DNA of 64,000 nt from Amorphus coralli DSM 19760. Lineage in GTDB: Bacteria > Pseudomonadota > Alphaproteobacteria > Rhizobiales > Amorphaceae. The notes beneath the pieces are model-generated. The model ran no database searches, was not told the origin of the DNA, and saw nothing but the letters and a program-made list of their open reading frames with translations. The stretch covers positions 62,001 through 126,000 of the forward strand of contig NZ_KB894571.1 in the NCBI RefSeq assembly GCF_000374525.1, written 5' to 3'. Shown piece after piece: positions 8,871 through 18,179 of the stretch; the stretch's first letter is position 1, and each line of letters starts with the position of its first letter. The position numbers and the translations under genes are program-made.

Positions 8871-11216
8871 TCAGCCCAGCCGGTTGGCGGACCAGTCCGG
8901 ATCGATGTGAGAGAGATCGGGCGCCGGCTCGGTGCCGTCGATGAGCCCGAGCACGCGCGGCGGCGTCAGCGGGATCTGCTGCACCCGTGCGCCGGTGGCA
9001 TTCGACACCGCGCAGGCGACGGCGGCGGCGACGTTGAGGATGGGCACCTCGCCCGCCCCCTTGGTGCCGAGCGGGCCGATGGACGGCGCGCCCTCGTAGA
9101 GGTCGATCTCCACCGGCACCACGTCGGGCGCGAGTGGCACGTGGTAGGTCTCGAAGCCCTGCTGGCGGATGCGGCCTTGCGCATCGATTGTGATTTCCTC
9201 GTGCAGCGCATAGCCGAGGCCCTGCACCACCCCGCCCTGGATCTGGCCGAAGATCGCCCGGGGATTGATGGCCCGGCCGACGTCCTGCACCACCGCATAG
9301 CTCAGGATCTCCACGTGGCCGGTATCTGGATCGACGGCGACCTCGCAGTCGTGGACGGCGAAGACCGGCAGGTCGAGGGCCTCGATCATGTGGCCGGCGG
9401 CGCAGCCGGGCATGGCGGCGGTGCCGGGGCCGGTGAAGGCGCCGTTGCCGGAGATCGGGCCCGTGGACACCTGGGCTCGGGCCGCGACCGCCGCGACCGA
9501 GACCTTTCGATCGGGAATGCCGGCGATGGAGACGTGGCCGTCGGCCAGTTCCAGGTCGCCCGGATCGGCCTCCAGCATGTCGGAGGCGATGTTGAGGATC
9601 TTCTTCTTCACCTCCGCGCAGGCGGCGGTGCTGGCGGCGCCGAGGGAGACGGTCTGGCGGCCGCCGCCGATGCCCACGTCGTAGCCGGCGGCGTCCGTGT
9701 CGGCGGCCCGGACGGTGACGTCGGCGGGCTGCAGGCCGAGGGCGTCGGAAACGATCTGCGGCAGCGCCTGCATCATCGAGCCAGAGCCGATCTCGACGCC
9801 CGAGGTTACCAGCGTCACCCGGCCGTCCGGGTTCAGATTGACGGTCGCGGCGGACGGTCCGACGAAGATGAACCAGGTGCCGACGACGGTGGCGCGGCCG
9901 TAGAGGCGGCCGTCGGCGTCCGCCTCGCGTGAGGGCGTGCGGGCCTTCAGCGCCGCCATCCGGTCGAGCATCGGGGCGAGCACGTCGCCCTCGAAGACCT
10001 GGCCGGTGGAGCCGAGGGACCGGTTGCCGATGACGGCCCGACGGCGGAACTCCAGCGGATCCATGCCGATGGCGGCGCAGATCTCGTCGGTGTGGCGCTC
10101 CAGCGCGAAGGTGTTGTAGGTGCCGTTGCAGGCGCGGAAGGCGCCGGTCGGCGCGGTGTTGGTGTAGACTGCGGTGGAGAGCAGCTTCACCGAGCCGAGC
10201 CGGTAGTTGCCGCCCAGCGTGTGCGCCGTCATCGTCGTCAGGAACGGCGTCTCGCCGCCATAGGCGCCGCAGTCCATCAGCACCACGGCCTCGCGGCCGA
10301 CGATCTCGCCCTCGTCCGTCACCGCCGAGCGGATGCGGATCTCCGCGTTCTCGCGGCAGAGCGCCGTCTGCATCTCGTCGCGCCGGGTGTTGACGAGGCG
10401 GACGGGACGCCCCGAGGCGCGCGCCAGCAGCGCCGCGAACGGCTCCACGGCGAACTCGAACTTCAGGCCGAAACCGCCGCCCACCGCCGGCACCGTGACG
10501 CGCACGTCGGAGGGCGCGATGCCGAGCAGCTTGGCGGTGGTGTCGCGCACCGCCCAGGGCACCTGGGTGGAGGTCTCGATGTGGAAGCGGCCGTCCTCGA
10601 AGGAGGCGACGCAGGCACGCGGCTCCAGCGGCGTCTGGTTCTGCCGGCCGACCCGGAAGGTGCTCTCCACCACGGTGACGTCGTCGCGGGCGAAGGCCGC
10701 ATCGGTGTCGCCGCGCTCCACCGTCGCCTCCCAGGCCACGTTTCCGGCCCGCTTGCCGCCTGGAAACAGCTCCTCGTAGTCGGCCCAGCCGGGATGGATC
10801 TCCGGCGCATCGGGCGCGAGCGCCTCGGCCATGGTGACGGCGGCCGGCAGCTCCTCCAGCTCCACGACGATGGCGTCGGCCGCGGCGCGGGCCTGGGCGA
10901 AGGTGTCGGCGGCGACGGCGGCGAGCGGCTCGCCGTGGAAACGGATCCGGTCGACGGCGAACAGCGGATGGTCGGCGATGGCGACGCCGTAGCGGCCCGG
11001 CGCGTCTTCGGCGGTGACGACGGCGCGGACGCCCGGCATGGCGCGGGCGGCGGCGGTGTCGATGGAGACGATGCGGGCCGACGCCACGTCGGCGCGGCGC
11101 ACGGCGGCATGCAGCATCCCGGCGGCGGCGCGGTCGATGGTGAAGCGGGTGCGGCCGCGCAGCTTGTCGCCGGCATCGCGGCGGGCGAGGTCGGCGCCGA
11201 TGACGGGAGCGTTCAT
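8871..11216 (-). CDS. Molybdenum hydroxylase large subunit (xanthine dehydrogenase/CoxL family)
   Basis: The 781-aa protein binds molybdopterin and is the catalytic subunit of an enzyme that adds a water-derived oxygen to a carbon, usually next to a ring nitrogen. Visible signatures are VGGGFGLKFE near residue 245, TGAFRACNGTYN near 355 and the C-terminal LGTKGAGEVP that holds the active-site glutamate. The AYRCSFR loop with the Cu-binding cysteine of true form I CO dehydrogenase is absent, so it is not a CO oxidiser. Its ATG overlaps the stop of the 2Fe-2S subunit gene (ATGA). It is last in the eleven-gene operon. An N-heterocycle substrate is my inference. Confidence 0.92.
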   Translation of the reverse strand: MNAPVIGADLARRDAGDKLRGRTRFTIDRAAAGMLHAAVRRADVASARIVSIDTAAARAMPGVRAVVTAEDAPGRYGVAIADHPLFAVDRIRFHGEPLAAVAADTFAQARAAADAIVVELEELPAAVTMAEALAPDAPEIHPGWADYEELFPGGKRAGNVAWEATVERGDTDAAFARDDVTVVESTFRVGRQNQTPLEPRACVASFEDGRFHIETSTQVPWAVRDTTAKLLGIAPSDVRVTVPAVGGGFGLKFEFAVEPFAALLARASGRPVRLVNTRRDEMQTALCRENAEIRIRSAVTDEGEIVGREAVVLMDCGAYGGETPFLTTMTAHTLGGNYRLGSVKLLSTAVYTNTAPTGAFRACNGTYNTFALERHTDEICAAIGMDPLEFRRRAVIGNRSLGSTGQVFEGDVLAPMLDRMAALKARTPSREADADGRLYGRATVVGTWFIFVGPSAATVNLNPDGRVTLVTSGVEIGSGSMMQALPQIVSDALGLQPADVTVRAADTDAAGYDVGIGGGRQTVSLGAASTAACAEVKKKILNIASDMLEADPGDLELADGHVSIAGIPDRKVSVAAVAARAQVSTGPISGNGAFTGPGTAAMPGCAAGHMIEALDLPVFAVHDCEVAVDPDTGHVEILSYAVVQDVGRAINPRAIFGQIQGGVVQGLGYALHEEITIDAQGRIRQQGFETYHVPLAPDVVPVEIDLYEGAPSIGPLGTKGAGEVPILNVAAAVACAVSNATGARVQQIPLTPPRVLGLIDGTEPAPDLSHIDPDWSANRLG

Positions 11217-11683
11217 TGCGCGGCCTCCGGCTGGCAGACCGACAGCGCCGCCTCGACGATGCGTTCATAGCCGGTGCAGCGGCAGATATTGCCGGCCAGT
11301 GCCGTGCGCACGGTGTCGCGCGAGGGCGCGGCGTCGGTCTCGAAGAGCGCGGTGAGGCTCATCAGGATGCCGGGAAAGCACATGCCGCACTGGACGGCGT
11401 CGTGGCGTTCCATGGCGGCCTGCAGCGGCGAAAGATCGCCGGAGGGATCAGCCAGCAATTCCACGGTGCGGATCTCGCTCCCCTCCAGCAGCCCGACGGG
11501 CGTCAGGCAGGAGACGGCGGGCTTGCCGTCGACCAGGACGGTGCAGGCGCCGCAGAAGCCCTCGCCGCAGACGTGCTTGGCGCCGGTCAGGAAGAAGGTG
11601 TCGCGCAGCACGTCCGCGAGCGGCGTGAGAGGCGGCGCCGCGACGGCGCGCTCCTCTCCGTTGACGACCAGATTCACCGGCAT
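11213..11683 (-). CDS. Molybdenum hydroxylase 2Fe-2S small subunit
   Basis: The protein (156 aa from the ATG at 11683) has the plant-ferredoxin-type cluster ligands C39, C44, C47 and C59 (CGEGFCGAC...SCL) and the second cluster C99-x2-C102...C134-x-C136 (CGMC...CRC). It relays electrons from the molybdenum centre to the FAD subunit. A TTG at 11710 overlaps the upstream stop (TTGA) and would add nine residues. I prefer the ATG because GGAG lies eight bases upstream of it and family members start with this MxVxLxVNG pattern. It sits between the FAD and molybdenum subunit genes with 4-bp overlap downstream. Confidence 0.93.
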   Translation of the reverse strand: MPVNLVVNGEERAVAAPPLTPLADVLRDTFFLTGAKHVCGEGFCGACTVLVDGKPAVSCLTPVGLLEGSEIRTVELLADPSGDLSPLQAAMERHDAVQCGMCFPGILMSLTALFETDAAPSRDTVRTALAGNICRCTGYERIVEAALSVCQPEAAQ

Positions 11684-11706
11684 GGCTTCCACTCCCAACA
11701 GGGCGT

Positions 11707-12567
11707 TCAACGGGAGGCGGCAAGCGCCTCAATGGCGCGGCGTACCAGCGCCGGCAGCACCCGCACGCGGTAGGCGCCGGAGGCCTCGACCCCATCACGG
11801 GGCGCGAAGACGCCGGCGTGCTCCCGGGCAGCGGTTGCCGCCGCCTCGGGATCGAGCGGCTGGCTCGCAAGCGCCTCTTCCAGCGCCGTCCAGCGCGCCG
11901 CCACCGGCTCGACGGAGCCAACACCGATGCGGAGATCGGCGATGGTGCCGTCGGGCGACACGGCGACGTTCATCGACACGATGGCGACCGGGTAGTCTCC
12001 GGCCACCCGCAGCGGCAGGCGGGTATGGGCGCTGACGCAGTCGCCGCGGGGGACGATCACGCGGACGATGAGCGAGCCGGCGGCGGCCTGGTCGCGGGTG
12101 GCGAGATAGCCGGCAAGCGGCAGGCGTTCGGTGCCATTCGACCCGGCGACCTCAACCTCGGCATCAGCCGCCAGAAGCGCCGGCGCAAGATCGGCGGCGG
12201 CGAAGCCGGAGGCGGCGAGATTGCCGCCGACGGTGGCCACGGCGCGCACCGCAGGCGTTGCGGCGTGGCCGGCCGCCTGGGCAAGGCCGCGCATCTCCGG
12301 CAGGCCGGCGAGCCCACCGGCGAGCTCGGCATGGGTAACGCAGGCGCCGATGGAGACGGCGTCGGCGGCGATCTCGACGCCCTTCAGCGCCTCGATCCGG
12401 CCGAGCGCCACGTAGAGCGGGCGGATCGGCTCGTCGCGCAATTCGGCCCGCATCAGCCAGGTGGCCCCGGCCATCGGAACGGCGTCGCCACCGGCCTCTG
12501 TCAGCACCGCCACCGCATCGTCCACCGATGTGGCGACGTGCAGTCGAGCCTCGTGAGCGGCGACCAT
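11707..12567 (-). CDS. Molybdenum hydroxylase FAD-binding medium subunit
   Basis: The 286-aa protein has the CoxM-type FAD motifs PMAGATWLM (about residues 30-38) and ATVGGNLAASG near residue 110, followed by the CO_deh_flav_C domain. It passes electrons from the 2Fe-2S subunit to an external acceptor. The start is the ATG at 12567, two bases after the permease stop, so transporter and enzyme genes share one transcript. The usual second glycine-rich FAD loop is somewhat diverged (WLMRAEL), but length and order match a complete three-subunit hydroxylase. Confidence 0.9.
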   Translation of the reverse strand: MVAAHEARLHVATSVDDAVAVLTEAGGDAVPMAGATWLMRAELRDEPIRPLYVALGRIEALKGVEIAADAVSIGACVTHAELAGGLAGLPEMRGLAQAAGHAATPAVRAVATVGGNLAASGFAAADLAPALLAADAEVEVAGSNGTERLPLAGYLATRDQAAAGSLIVRVIVPRGDCVSAHTRLPLRVAGDYPVAIVSMNVAVSPDGTIADLRIGVGSVEPVAARWTALEEALASQPLDPEAAATAAREHAGVFAPRDGVEASGAYRVRVLPALVRRAIEALAASR

Positions 12568-12569
12568 GA

Positions 12570-13601
12570 TCAGGCCCGCCCCATCAGCATCCGGTAGCGG
12601 ATCTGATCGAACACCACGGCCAGGATCAGCACGCCGCCGAGCAGCACCATCTGCATGTAGGAGCTGACCTGGGCGAGGTTCATGCCGTTCTGGGCCAGCG
12701 TGATGAAGATGGCGCCAAGCACCACGTTCTCCACCCGGCCGATGCCACCGCGCAGCGACACGCCGGCAATCACGCAAGCCGCGATCGATTCAAGCGCCAC
12801 AGTGCCGCCGAGGTTCGCTTCGCCGCTTTCCACCCGCGCGGTGAGCAGCAGGCCGGTGAGCGAAGCGATCAGCGCGCACAGCCCGTAGGCGGTCATCAGC
12901 GTCGCCTTGGTGTCGATGGCGGAGAGCTTCGCCGCCTTCTCGTTGCCGCCGACGGCATAGATGTGCGCGCCGAGCCGGGTCCGCGCCATGAGGATCCACA
13001 TGGCGACGATGACGACGAGCGCCACCAGCACCGGCACCGGAACCCCGAACAAGCGGCCGAAGCCGAAGATGTTGCCGAACTCGAACGGCATGCCGGAGAC
13101 CGGAACGCCGCCGGTGAGGAACAGCGAGATGCCGGCCACCACGGACGACACGCCGAGGGTCATGATGAACGGCGAGACGCCGAAATAGGCCACGCCGATG
13201 CCGTTGACGACGCCCACGAGGGAGGCGGCGAACAGGCCCGCGAGACAGCCCAGCGCTATCACCAGCCACACCGCGTCCGGCATGATCCCGGCCAGCGCCA
13301 CCATGACCAGCGCGGCGGTGACCGAGGTCAGCGCGATCACCGCGCCGACGGAAAGGTCGAAGCCGCCCGTCAGGAGCGCCAGCATCTGTCCCATGGAGAC
13401 AAGCAGCAGGTACACCGACTGGCGGAAGACGTTCATGAAGTTGCCGACAGCGAGGAAGCGGTCGGACAAGAGCGAGAACGTCACGATGGCGATGACGAGG
13501 AAAAAGGGCAGCACGCCCAGCCGGAGAAAGATGGAGCGCAGGATGGCGACGAGGCCGGACCGGCCCTTCCCCCTCCCCTCGGCAGACACGGTATCGCTCA
13601 T
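12570..13601 (-). CDS. CUT2-type ABC importer permease (RbsC-like)
   Basis: The 343-aa polytopic membrane protein belongs to the BPD_transp_2 family (ribose, galactose, AI-2 and nucleoside permeases). Recognisable segments are GGFDLSVGAVIAL near residue 85 and LGAHIYAVGGNEKAAKLSAI near 215, the latter being the family hallmark that contacts the ATPase. Start ATG 13601 overlaps the stop of the ATPase gene (ATGA). It works with the duplicated ATPase and the TorT-like binding protein upstream. The transported compound is unknown, but the following hydroxylase genes suggest it is a substrate of that enzyme. Confidence 0.92.
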   Translation of the reverse strand: MSDTVSAEGRGKGRSGLVAILRSIFLRLGVLPFFLVIAIVTFSLLSDRFLAVGNFMNVFRQSVYLLLVSMGQMLALLTGGFDLSVGAVIALTSVTAALVMVALAGIMPDAVWLVIALGCLAGLFAASLVGVVNGIGVAYFGVSPFIMTLGVSSVVAGISLFLTGGVPVSGMPFEFGNIFGFGRLFGVPVPVLVALVVIVAMWILMARTRLGAHIYAVGGNEKAAKLSAIDTKATLMTAYGLCALIASLTGLLLTARVESGEANLGGTVALESIAACVIAGVSLRGGIGRVENVVLGAIFITLAQNGMNLAQVSSYMQMVLLGGVLILAVVFDQIRYRMLMGRA

Positions 13602-15109
13602 GCGGCCTTCCCCTCGTCGTCGAAAAAGTGAGCGAGCACGCTCGCCTCGTTGATGTCGTCGCCCTCGAGCTCCGCCGCGATGCGCCCCTTGGAAAAGACG
13701 AGCAGGCGGTGAGCGAGGTTCATGGCCTCCGGCAGGTCGGAGGAAATCGCGATGACCGCCTTGCCCGCCTCGGCGAGGTCGCGGATCAGCCGGTAGATCT
13801 CGGAGCGGGCGCCCATGTCGACGCCGACGGTCGGCTCGTCGAGGATATAGACGTCGTAGTCCCAGCCGAGGCCGCGGCCGAACAGCGTCTTCTGCTGGTT
13901 GCCGCCGGACAGTTGCGCGGCGAGGCGCGAGCGGTAGGGCACGGGCAGCGCCACCTGTTCGGCGATGGCCTCGACCTTCGCCGCGATCCGGCCCCACGGC
14001 AGGAGGCCCGCTCGCGACGGCATCGCCGGCATCACGCCCTGGCTGAGATTGTTGCGAACGGAGAAGGCCAGCTGCAGCCCCTCCGCCTTCCGGTTTGCGG
14101 TGAGATAGTAGACGCCGCCGCGCATCATCTGCCGGGTGGAGCGGCCGGTGACGTCGGATCCGTTCAGCGTGACGGAGCCGCCCTCGGTGGGGATCAGCCC
14201 CATCAGCGCGCGGAAGCAGCGCGACTTGCCGGAGCCGACGAGGCCGGCCACGCCCAGCACCTCTCCGGGCCGGACAACGAAGCTGACGTCATCGATCCCC
14301 GGCGCGCTCAGGTTGCGCACCGAAAGCACCGGTTCGGCCGGCGAGCGCTTGATGACCGGATAGATCTCGGCGATGGCGCGGCCGGTCATCATCTCCACGA
14401 GCTGGCTTTCGCTGGTGTCGGCGATGTCCACGGTGCCGATCTTCGCGCCGTCGCGCAGCACGGTGACGCGCTCGGCGATGCGGGCGAATTCCTGCACCCG
14501 GTGGGAGATGTAGATGATGCCGACGCCCCGGGCCTTCATCTTCTCGATCACCCGGAAAAGATGATCGACCTCGTGGTTGGTCAGCGAGGCTGTCGGCTCG
14601 TCGAGGATGAGGATCGAGACGTCGCTGTGGAACGCCTTGGCGATCTCGACCATCTGCTGCTGGGCGCGGCTGAGGCGCGCGACGCTCGCGTAGGGGTCGA
14701 TGTCGAAGTCGAGCTCGGCGAACAGCTCCCGCGCACGCCGCCGCATGGCGCCGCGGTCGGTGAAGATGCCGCGTCCCGGTTCGTCGCCGAGGAAGATGTT
14801 TTCCGCCACCGACATGGTCGGCACGAGCGAGAATTCCTGGAAGACGGCGGAAATGCCTTTCTCCCGCGCGTCGGCGACGCTGCGGAACTGGACCGGCTCG
14901 CCGCGCACCTCGATGACGCCGTCGCTGGGCTCCGACGCGCCGGCAACCATGGAGATGAGGGTGGATTTTCCTGCCCCGTTCTCGCCGAAGAGGACGTGCA
15001 CCTCACCGGCGCGCAGCTCGAAGTCGACGGCGTCGAGCGCGACCACGCCGGGATAGCGCTTGGTCAGGCCGCGGGTGCGGATCAGGACTGGATCGGAAGC
15101 CTCGGTCAT
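13598..15109 (-). CDS. CUT2-type ABC importer ATPase with two nucleotide-binding domains (RbsA/MglA-like)
   Basis: The 503-aa protein has two ABC domains in tandem. The first has Walker A GENGAGKST at 42-50 and an unusual signature LSRAQQQ; the second has GLVGSGKS and the signature LSGGNQQK. Degeneracy of one site is common in this family. It powers the permease encoded immediately downstream (4-bp overlap). A 106-bp gap separates it from the binding protein gene and contains an imperfect hairpin at 15169-15199. Confidence 0.94.
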   Translation of the reverse strand: MTEASDPVLIRTRGLTKRYPGVVALDAVDFELRAGEVHVLFGENGAGKSTLISMVAGASEPSDGVIEVRGEPVQFRSVADAREKGISAVFQEFSLVPTMSVAENIFLGDEPGRGIFTDRGAMRRRARELFAELDFDIDPYASVARLSRAQQQMVEIAKAFHSDVSILILDEPTASLTNHEVDHLFRVIEKMKARGVGIIYISHRVQEFARIAERVTVLRDGAKIGTVDIADTSESQLVEMMTGRAIAEIYPVIKRSPAEPVLSVRNLSAPGIDDVSFVVRPGEVLGVAGLVGSGKSRCFRALMGLIPTEGGSVTLNGSDVTGRSTRQMMRGGVYYLTANRKAEGLQLAFSVRNNLSQGVMPAMPSRAGLLPWGRIAAKVEAIAEQVALPVPYRSRLAAQLSGGNQQKTLFGRGLGWDYDVYILDEPTVGVDMGARSEIYRLIRDLAEAGKAVIAISSDLPEAMNLAHRLLVFSKGRIAAELEGDDINEASVLAHFFDDEGKAA

Positions 15110-15168
15110 CGTCGAACGATCCCGCAGAGGAGAAGGGTCAGGCCCTGAGACCGGCGAACCGGAAGACC

Positions 15169-15199
15169 GCCCGCCGGGAGCACACGGCCCCCGGCAGGC
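15169..15199 (-). terminator. Intercistronic hairpin between binding-protein and ATPase genes
   Basis: Ten-base arms at 15169-15178 and 15190-15199 pair with one mismatch around an 11-base loop. No T-run follows on the minus strand. The likely role is partial termination or protection of the upstream binding-protein message, raising its amount over the membrane components; this is inferred from position only. Confidence 0.35.
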
Positions 15200-15215
15200 A
15201 AGGCTGGCAACCGGT

Positions 15216-16289
15216 CTAGTTGACCGAGAACACCGGGCTGAAGTTGGCCGGCGGCAGGATGTTGTCGCGCGCCACGTCCTTGATGTTGGCCTCGTCGACC
15301 ACGAAGATCTTCGGACCCACGTGCTTGACGTAGTCCTTGCCCTCGAGGACGCGCACGGCCTGGTCGACCGCGATGCGGCCCTGGATGACCATGGAGTCGG
15401 CCGGGGCGGCGGAGATGAAGCCGCGCTCGATGCCCTGGTAGACGCCCGGCGTCATGTAGAAGGACAGGATGCCGACGTCGCCCATCAGCCCGCGCTCGCG
15501 CAGCAGCCCCTGGGCGGCCTCCGCCGTCACCGCGGTGCCGGCGATGTACTTCACGTCCGGGTCGGCCTGCAGCACGTCTTCTACGAGGCGCTGCTGGGCT
15601 TCCTTGCCGGTGTCGCCGTAGCGCGGCTCCAGCACCTCGACAGCGGAGCCCTCGACGGCCTCCATGAAGCCCTTGTGCGCGGCTTCCACCCAGCCGGCGC
15701 CTGCCGGTCCGGGGAACCAGCCGACCTTCACCGTCTCGCTGCCGGACGGGTGCTTCTCGGCCAGGTACTTACCGGTCTCCGCGCCCATCGTGTAGAACGA
15801 CACCAGCGACTTGGCCGCCAGGTCCGGCGACGACATGCCGTTGATCACGTCGATCACCGGGACGTCCTTGCCCTTCAGCTCGGAAACGACGTTGTTGAGG
15901 CCGTCATAGGAGATCGCGCCGATGATGACCGCGTCGGCGCCGCCGGACACGCAGTCCTCGATCTGGTTGATCTGGTTGTTGAGCTCGGTGTAGCCGCCGG
16001 CTTCCACCACGTTGAGCTTGACGCCCAGCCGCTTGGCCTCCTCCACGACGCCGTAGTCGACGCCGAGCCAGTAGGCGTCCTTCATGTGCGGGAAGGACAC
16101 GCAGATGTTCCAGGGCTTCTCGGCCTTGTCGAGAGCCTCGTAGGTCATGTCGGTCGTCTCGCCGTCGGTCGAGAACGCCGGGGTGACCTCCTGCGCGTCG
16201 TACGGGTACCAGGCGTCCGCCGCGAAGGCCGGGGTCGCCATCATGGCGACGCCGGCAAGCAGCACGGTGCTCATCCTCGTCATCTTCAT
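15216..16289 (-). CDS. TorT-like periplasmic substrate-binding protein of CUT2-type ABC importer
   Basis: The 357-aa protein begins with a cleavable signal peptide (ATPAFA-ADA). The mature part is a type I periplasmic binding fold of the TorT group, with WNICVSFPHMKDAYWLGVDYG near residues 60-80 and ADAVIIGAIS near 138. TorT itself senses TMAO with TorS, but here the gene sits directly before an ATPase and permease and no sensor kinase is near, so a transport role is more likely. I chose the ATG at 16289, which has GGAGAG upstream, over a GTG six bases earlier. Ligand unknown. Confidence 0.85.
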   Translation of the reverse strand: MKMTRMSTVLLAGVAMMATPAFAADAWYPYDAQEVTPAFSTDGETTDMTYEALDKAEKPWNICVSFPHMKDAYWLGVDYGVVEEAKRLGVKLNVVEAGGYTELNNQINQIEDCVSGGADAVIIGAISYDGLNNVVSELKGKDVPVIDVINGMSSPDLAAKSLVSFYTMGAETGKYLAEKHPSGSETVKVGWFPGPAGAGWVEAAHKGFMEAVEGSAVEVLEPRYGDTGKEAQQRLVEDVLQADPDVKYIAGTAVTAEAAQGLLRERGLMGDVGILSFYMTPGVYQGIERGFISAAPADSMVIQGRIAVDQAVRVLEGKDYVKHVGPKIFVVDEANIKDVARDNILPPANFSPVFSVN

Positions 16290-16322
16290 TTCCACTCTCC
16301 GGTCAGCAAGGTTGTTGTTGGT

Positions 16323-17294
16323 TCAGGCGAGCTCAGACTTCAGCTCTTGGTAGAGACGGGCGCGGTCGGCCCGCGCCGTCAGGGCTTCGTCCATGGTGAC
16401 GCTGACGAAGCGCGTCGGTGTGTGCGGCTGGAGCTGGCCGATCAGGTCCATGTCGGCGGAGATCACCGCGCCCAGCGTGAAGTAGCCGCCGCCCGACACC
16501 GCGTCGCGGTGCAGGATGATCGGCTCGGTGCCGCCGGGGACCTGGACGGAGCCGTAGCTGTAGCAGCCGTCGACGATGTTGGAGGGATCGGAGCCCGCTC
16601 CGAACGGCTGCTCGCGCTCCTTGAAGGAGAGTGGCCGGCCGCCGCGGAAGCGCACGCCCATCCGGTCGGCCTCGGGCGCGACCTTCCACTCGTCCTCGAA
16701 GAAGTTGCGGCCCGCCTCCTCGGTGATGAGCCGCCAGTAGAGGCCCGGCAGCACCCGCAGCTCCGCCGGGGAGCCCGGCAGGCGGCGGAGCTTCTCCGGA
16801 ACGGTGCGGCCTTCCGGCGCCCCCGCGCTTTCGCCCAGCGGCAGCATGTCGCCGACGCCCACCGCGCGGCCCTCGACACCGCCCAGCGCGCCGATCAGGT
16901 AGGTCGACCGGCTGTCGAGATATTTCGGCGTCGCGATGCCGCCGGAAATGGCGATGTAGGCGCGTGCGCCGCGGCGCAGATAGTCGAAGGAGACCACCTG
17001 CCCGGCCTTCACCTTGAAGGCGGTCCAGCAGTCGCGCTCCTCGCCGTCGACCTTCGGCGGGATCTCGCCGCCGGTGACGGCGACGGTGGCATCGGACTCG
17101 AACTCCAGCGTTGGCCCCATGAAGGCGCTTTCCAGCACGGCCGCGCCCTCGTCGTTGCCGACGAGCAGGTTCGCGGCACGCACCGCGTAGCGGTCCATGC
17201 CGCCGGAGATCGGAATGCCGAGGTGGAAATAGCCCGGCCGGCCGAGGTCCTGGATCGTGGTGAAGAGGCCCGGGTTGACGACCTTAACCGACAT
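16323..17294 (-). CDS. pxpC: PxpC/KipA-like biotin-dependent carboxyltransferase-type subunit
   Basis: The 323-aa protein is an AHS2/KipA family member, with the typical N terminus NPGLFTTIQDLGRPGY and GIPISGGMDRYAVRAANLLVGN. With PxpA and PxpB it forms the ATP-dependent 5-oxoprolinase in many bacteria; the same domain forms half of the carboxyltransferase of urea carboxylase. Here its neighbours include biotin carboxylase and BCCP, so the urea-carboxylase-like role deserves weight. Its start overlaps the pxpB stop by 11 bp. The symbol is by homology; the substrate may not be 5-oxoproline. Confidence 0.88.
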   Translation of the reverse strand: MSVKVVNPGLFTTIQDLGRPGYFHLGIPISGGMDRYAVRAANLLVGNDEGAAVLESAFMGPTLEFESDATVAVTGGEIPPKVDGEERDCWTAFKVKAGQVVSFDYLRRGARAYIAISGGIATPKYLDSRSTYLIGALGGVEGRAVGVGDMLPLGESAGAPEGRTVPEKLRRLPGSPAELRVLPGLYWRLITEEAGRNFFEDEWKVAPEADRMGVRFRGGRPLSFKEREQPFGAGSDPSNIVDGCYSYGSVQVPGGTEPIILHRDAVSGGGYFTLGAVISADMDLIGQLQPHTPTRFVSVTMDEALTARADRARLYQELKSELA

Positions 17295-18159
17295 TGAGCG
17301 CCCCCATCAGCTTGGCGTTGGTCCCCTCCGGATCGGCCTCGAAGGCGGCCAGATCGAAGTCGACTTCCCTGATCTTCGGCGTGTAGCGGTTCGCCTCGAC
17401 CTCGCCGAGGATGTGGTCGTATTCCTCGCGCCCGATCGGCGAGAACTTCACGATGTCGCCGGGCTTGAAGAAGACCATGAAGTCCTTCAGGTAGCTGGTC
17501 TCCTGCTTCGGATCGAAGATGGTGACCGGCGTGATGCCGAACATCTGGTAGCCGCCGGCGCCGCGCACCGAGTAGATGCAGGAGAAGCAGCCGCCGTAGC
17601 CGACCGTCTGCTTCGGCGTGTCGGTCCGGGGCCGCACATATTTCGGCACCTCGAGCTGCTTCTCGCGTTCCACCAGCTGGTAGAGGAACGGCAGGCCGGA
17701 GACGAAACCGACCATCGACACGAACCAGGGCGCGGAATGGTGCGCCTTGATGAAGTCCTCCACCGTGTCGAAGCCGTTGATGCGCGCCGCGTAATCGAGA
17801 TCCGACCCGGACGAGTCCTGGTGCCGGTCGCGGAACCGCATGAGCGTCTCGTGGGTCCAGGGATCCTGGTAGTAGACCGGGAACTCCACGATGCGCGTGG
17901 TGAGCCGCTTCTCCGCCGTCTCCGCGTGGGACTCCAGCGCCTTCAGCTCGGCCATCATGTCGTCCGGCTTGATCCGGTCCGGGTCGAACTTGACCTGGAA
18001 GCTGGCATTGGCCGGACAGATCTCCGTGACGCCGTCGATGTTGGCAGCGCGCACGGCGTTGCTGATCGAGAGCGACTTGAAGAAGGCGTCGAGCGACATC
18101 TCCTCGTCCATTTCGACGAAGATGTGCTCGTCTCCTCCGAAGGAATACCGGGTCTTCAT
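17284..18159 (-). CDS. pxpB: PxpB/KipI-like allophanate hydrolase subunit 1 family protein
   Basis: The 291-aa protein carries the AHS1/KipI domain at the C-terminal side, with HHSAPWFVSMVGFVSGLPFL, VPKYVRPRTDTPKQTVGYGG and GGYQMFGITP, the hallmark of this family. It is longer than typical PxpB/KipI proteins (about 220-240 aa) because of extra N-terminal sequence that reads like a second small domain (residues 1-90). The ATG at 18159 has a strong GGGAGGGGAG upstream. It pairs with PxpC and, in urea carboxylase, the equivalent domains together form the carboxyltransferase site. Confidence 0.88.
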   Translation of the reverse strand: MKTRYSFGGDEHIFVEMDEEMSLDAFFKSLSISNAVRAANIDGVTEICPANASFQVKFDPDRIKPDDMMAELKALESHAETAEKRLTTRIVEFPVYYQDPWTHETLMRFRDRHQDSSGSDLDYAARINGFDTVEDFIKAHHSAPWFVSMVGFVSGLPFLYQLVEREKQLEVPKYVRPRTDTPKQTVGYGGCFSCIYSVRGAGGYQMFGITPVTIFDPKQETSYLKDFMVFFKPGDIVKFSPIGREEYDHILGEVEANRYTPKIREVDFDLAAFEADPEGTNAKLMGALNVG

Positions 18160-18179
18160 CTCCCCTCCCTCTGTTGTCC

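Noticed and set aside
8871-11216. Form I CO dehydrogenase large subunit
   Set aside because: The AYRCSFR copper-cysteine loop is missing; the corresponding segment reads TGAFRACNG, so CO oxidation is unlikely.
8707-11268. Upstream extension of the glycosyltransferase frame through the Mo-subunit gene
   Set aside because: The extended part is a same-strand alternative frame of a clear Mo-hydroxylase gene and encodes Arg-rich non-homologous sequence; the glycosyltransferase begins at 8706.
13628-17297. Long plus-strand open frames opposite the ABC importer and pxpC genes
   Set aside because: Antisense shadows, His/Asp/Val-rich, without ribosome-binding sites or family motifs.
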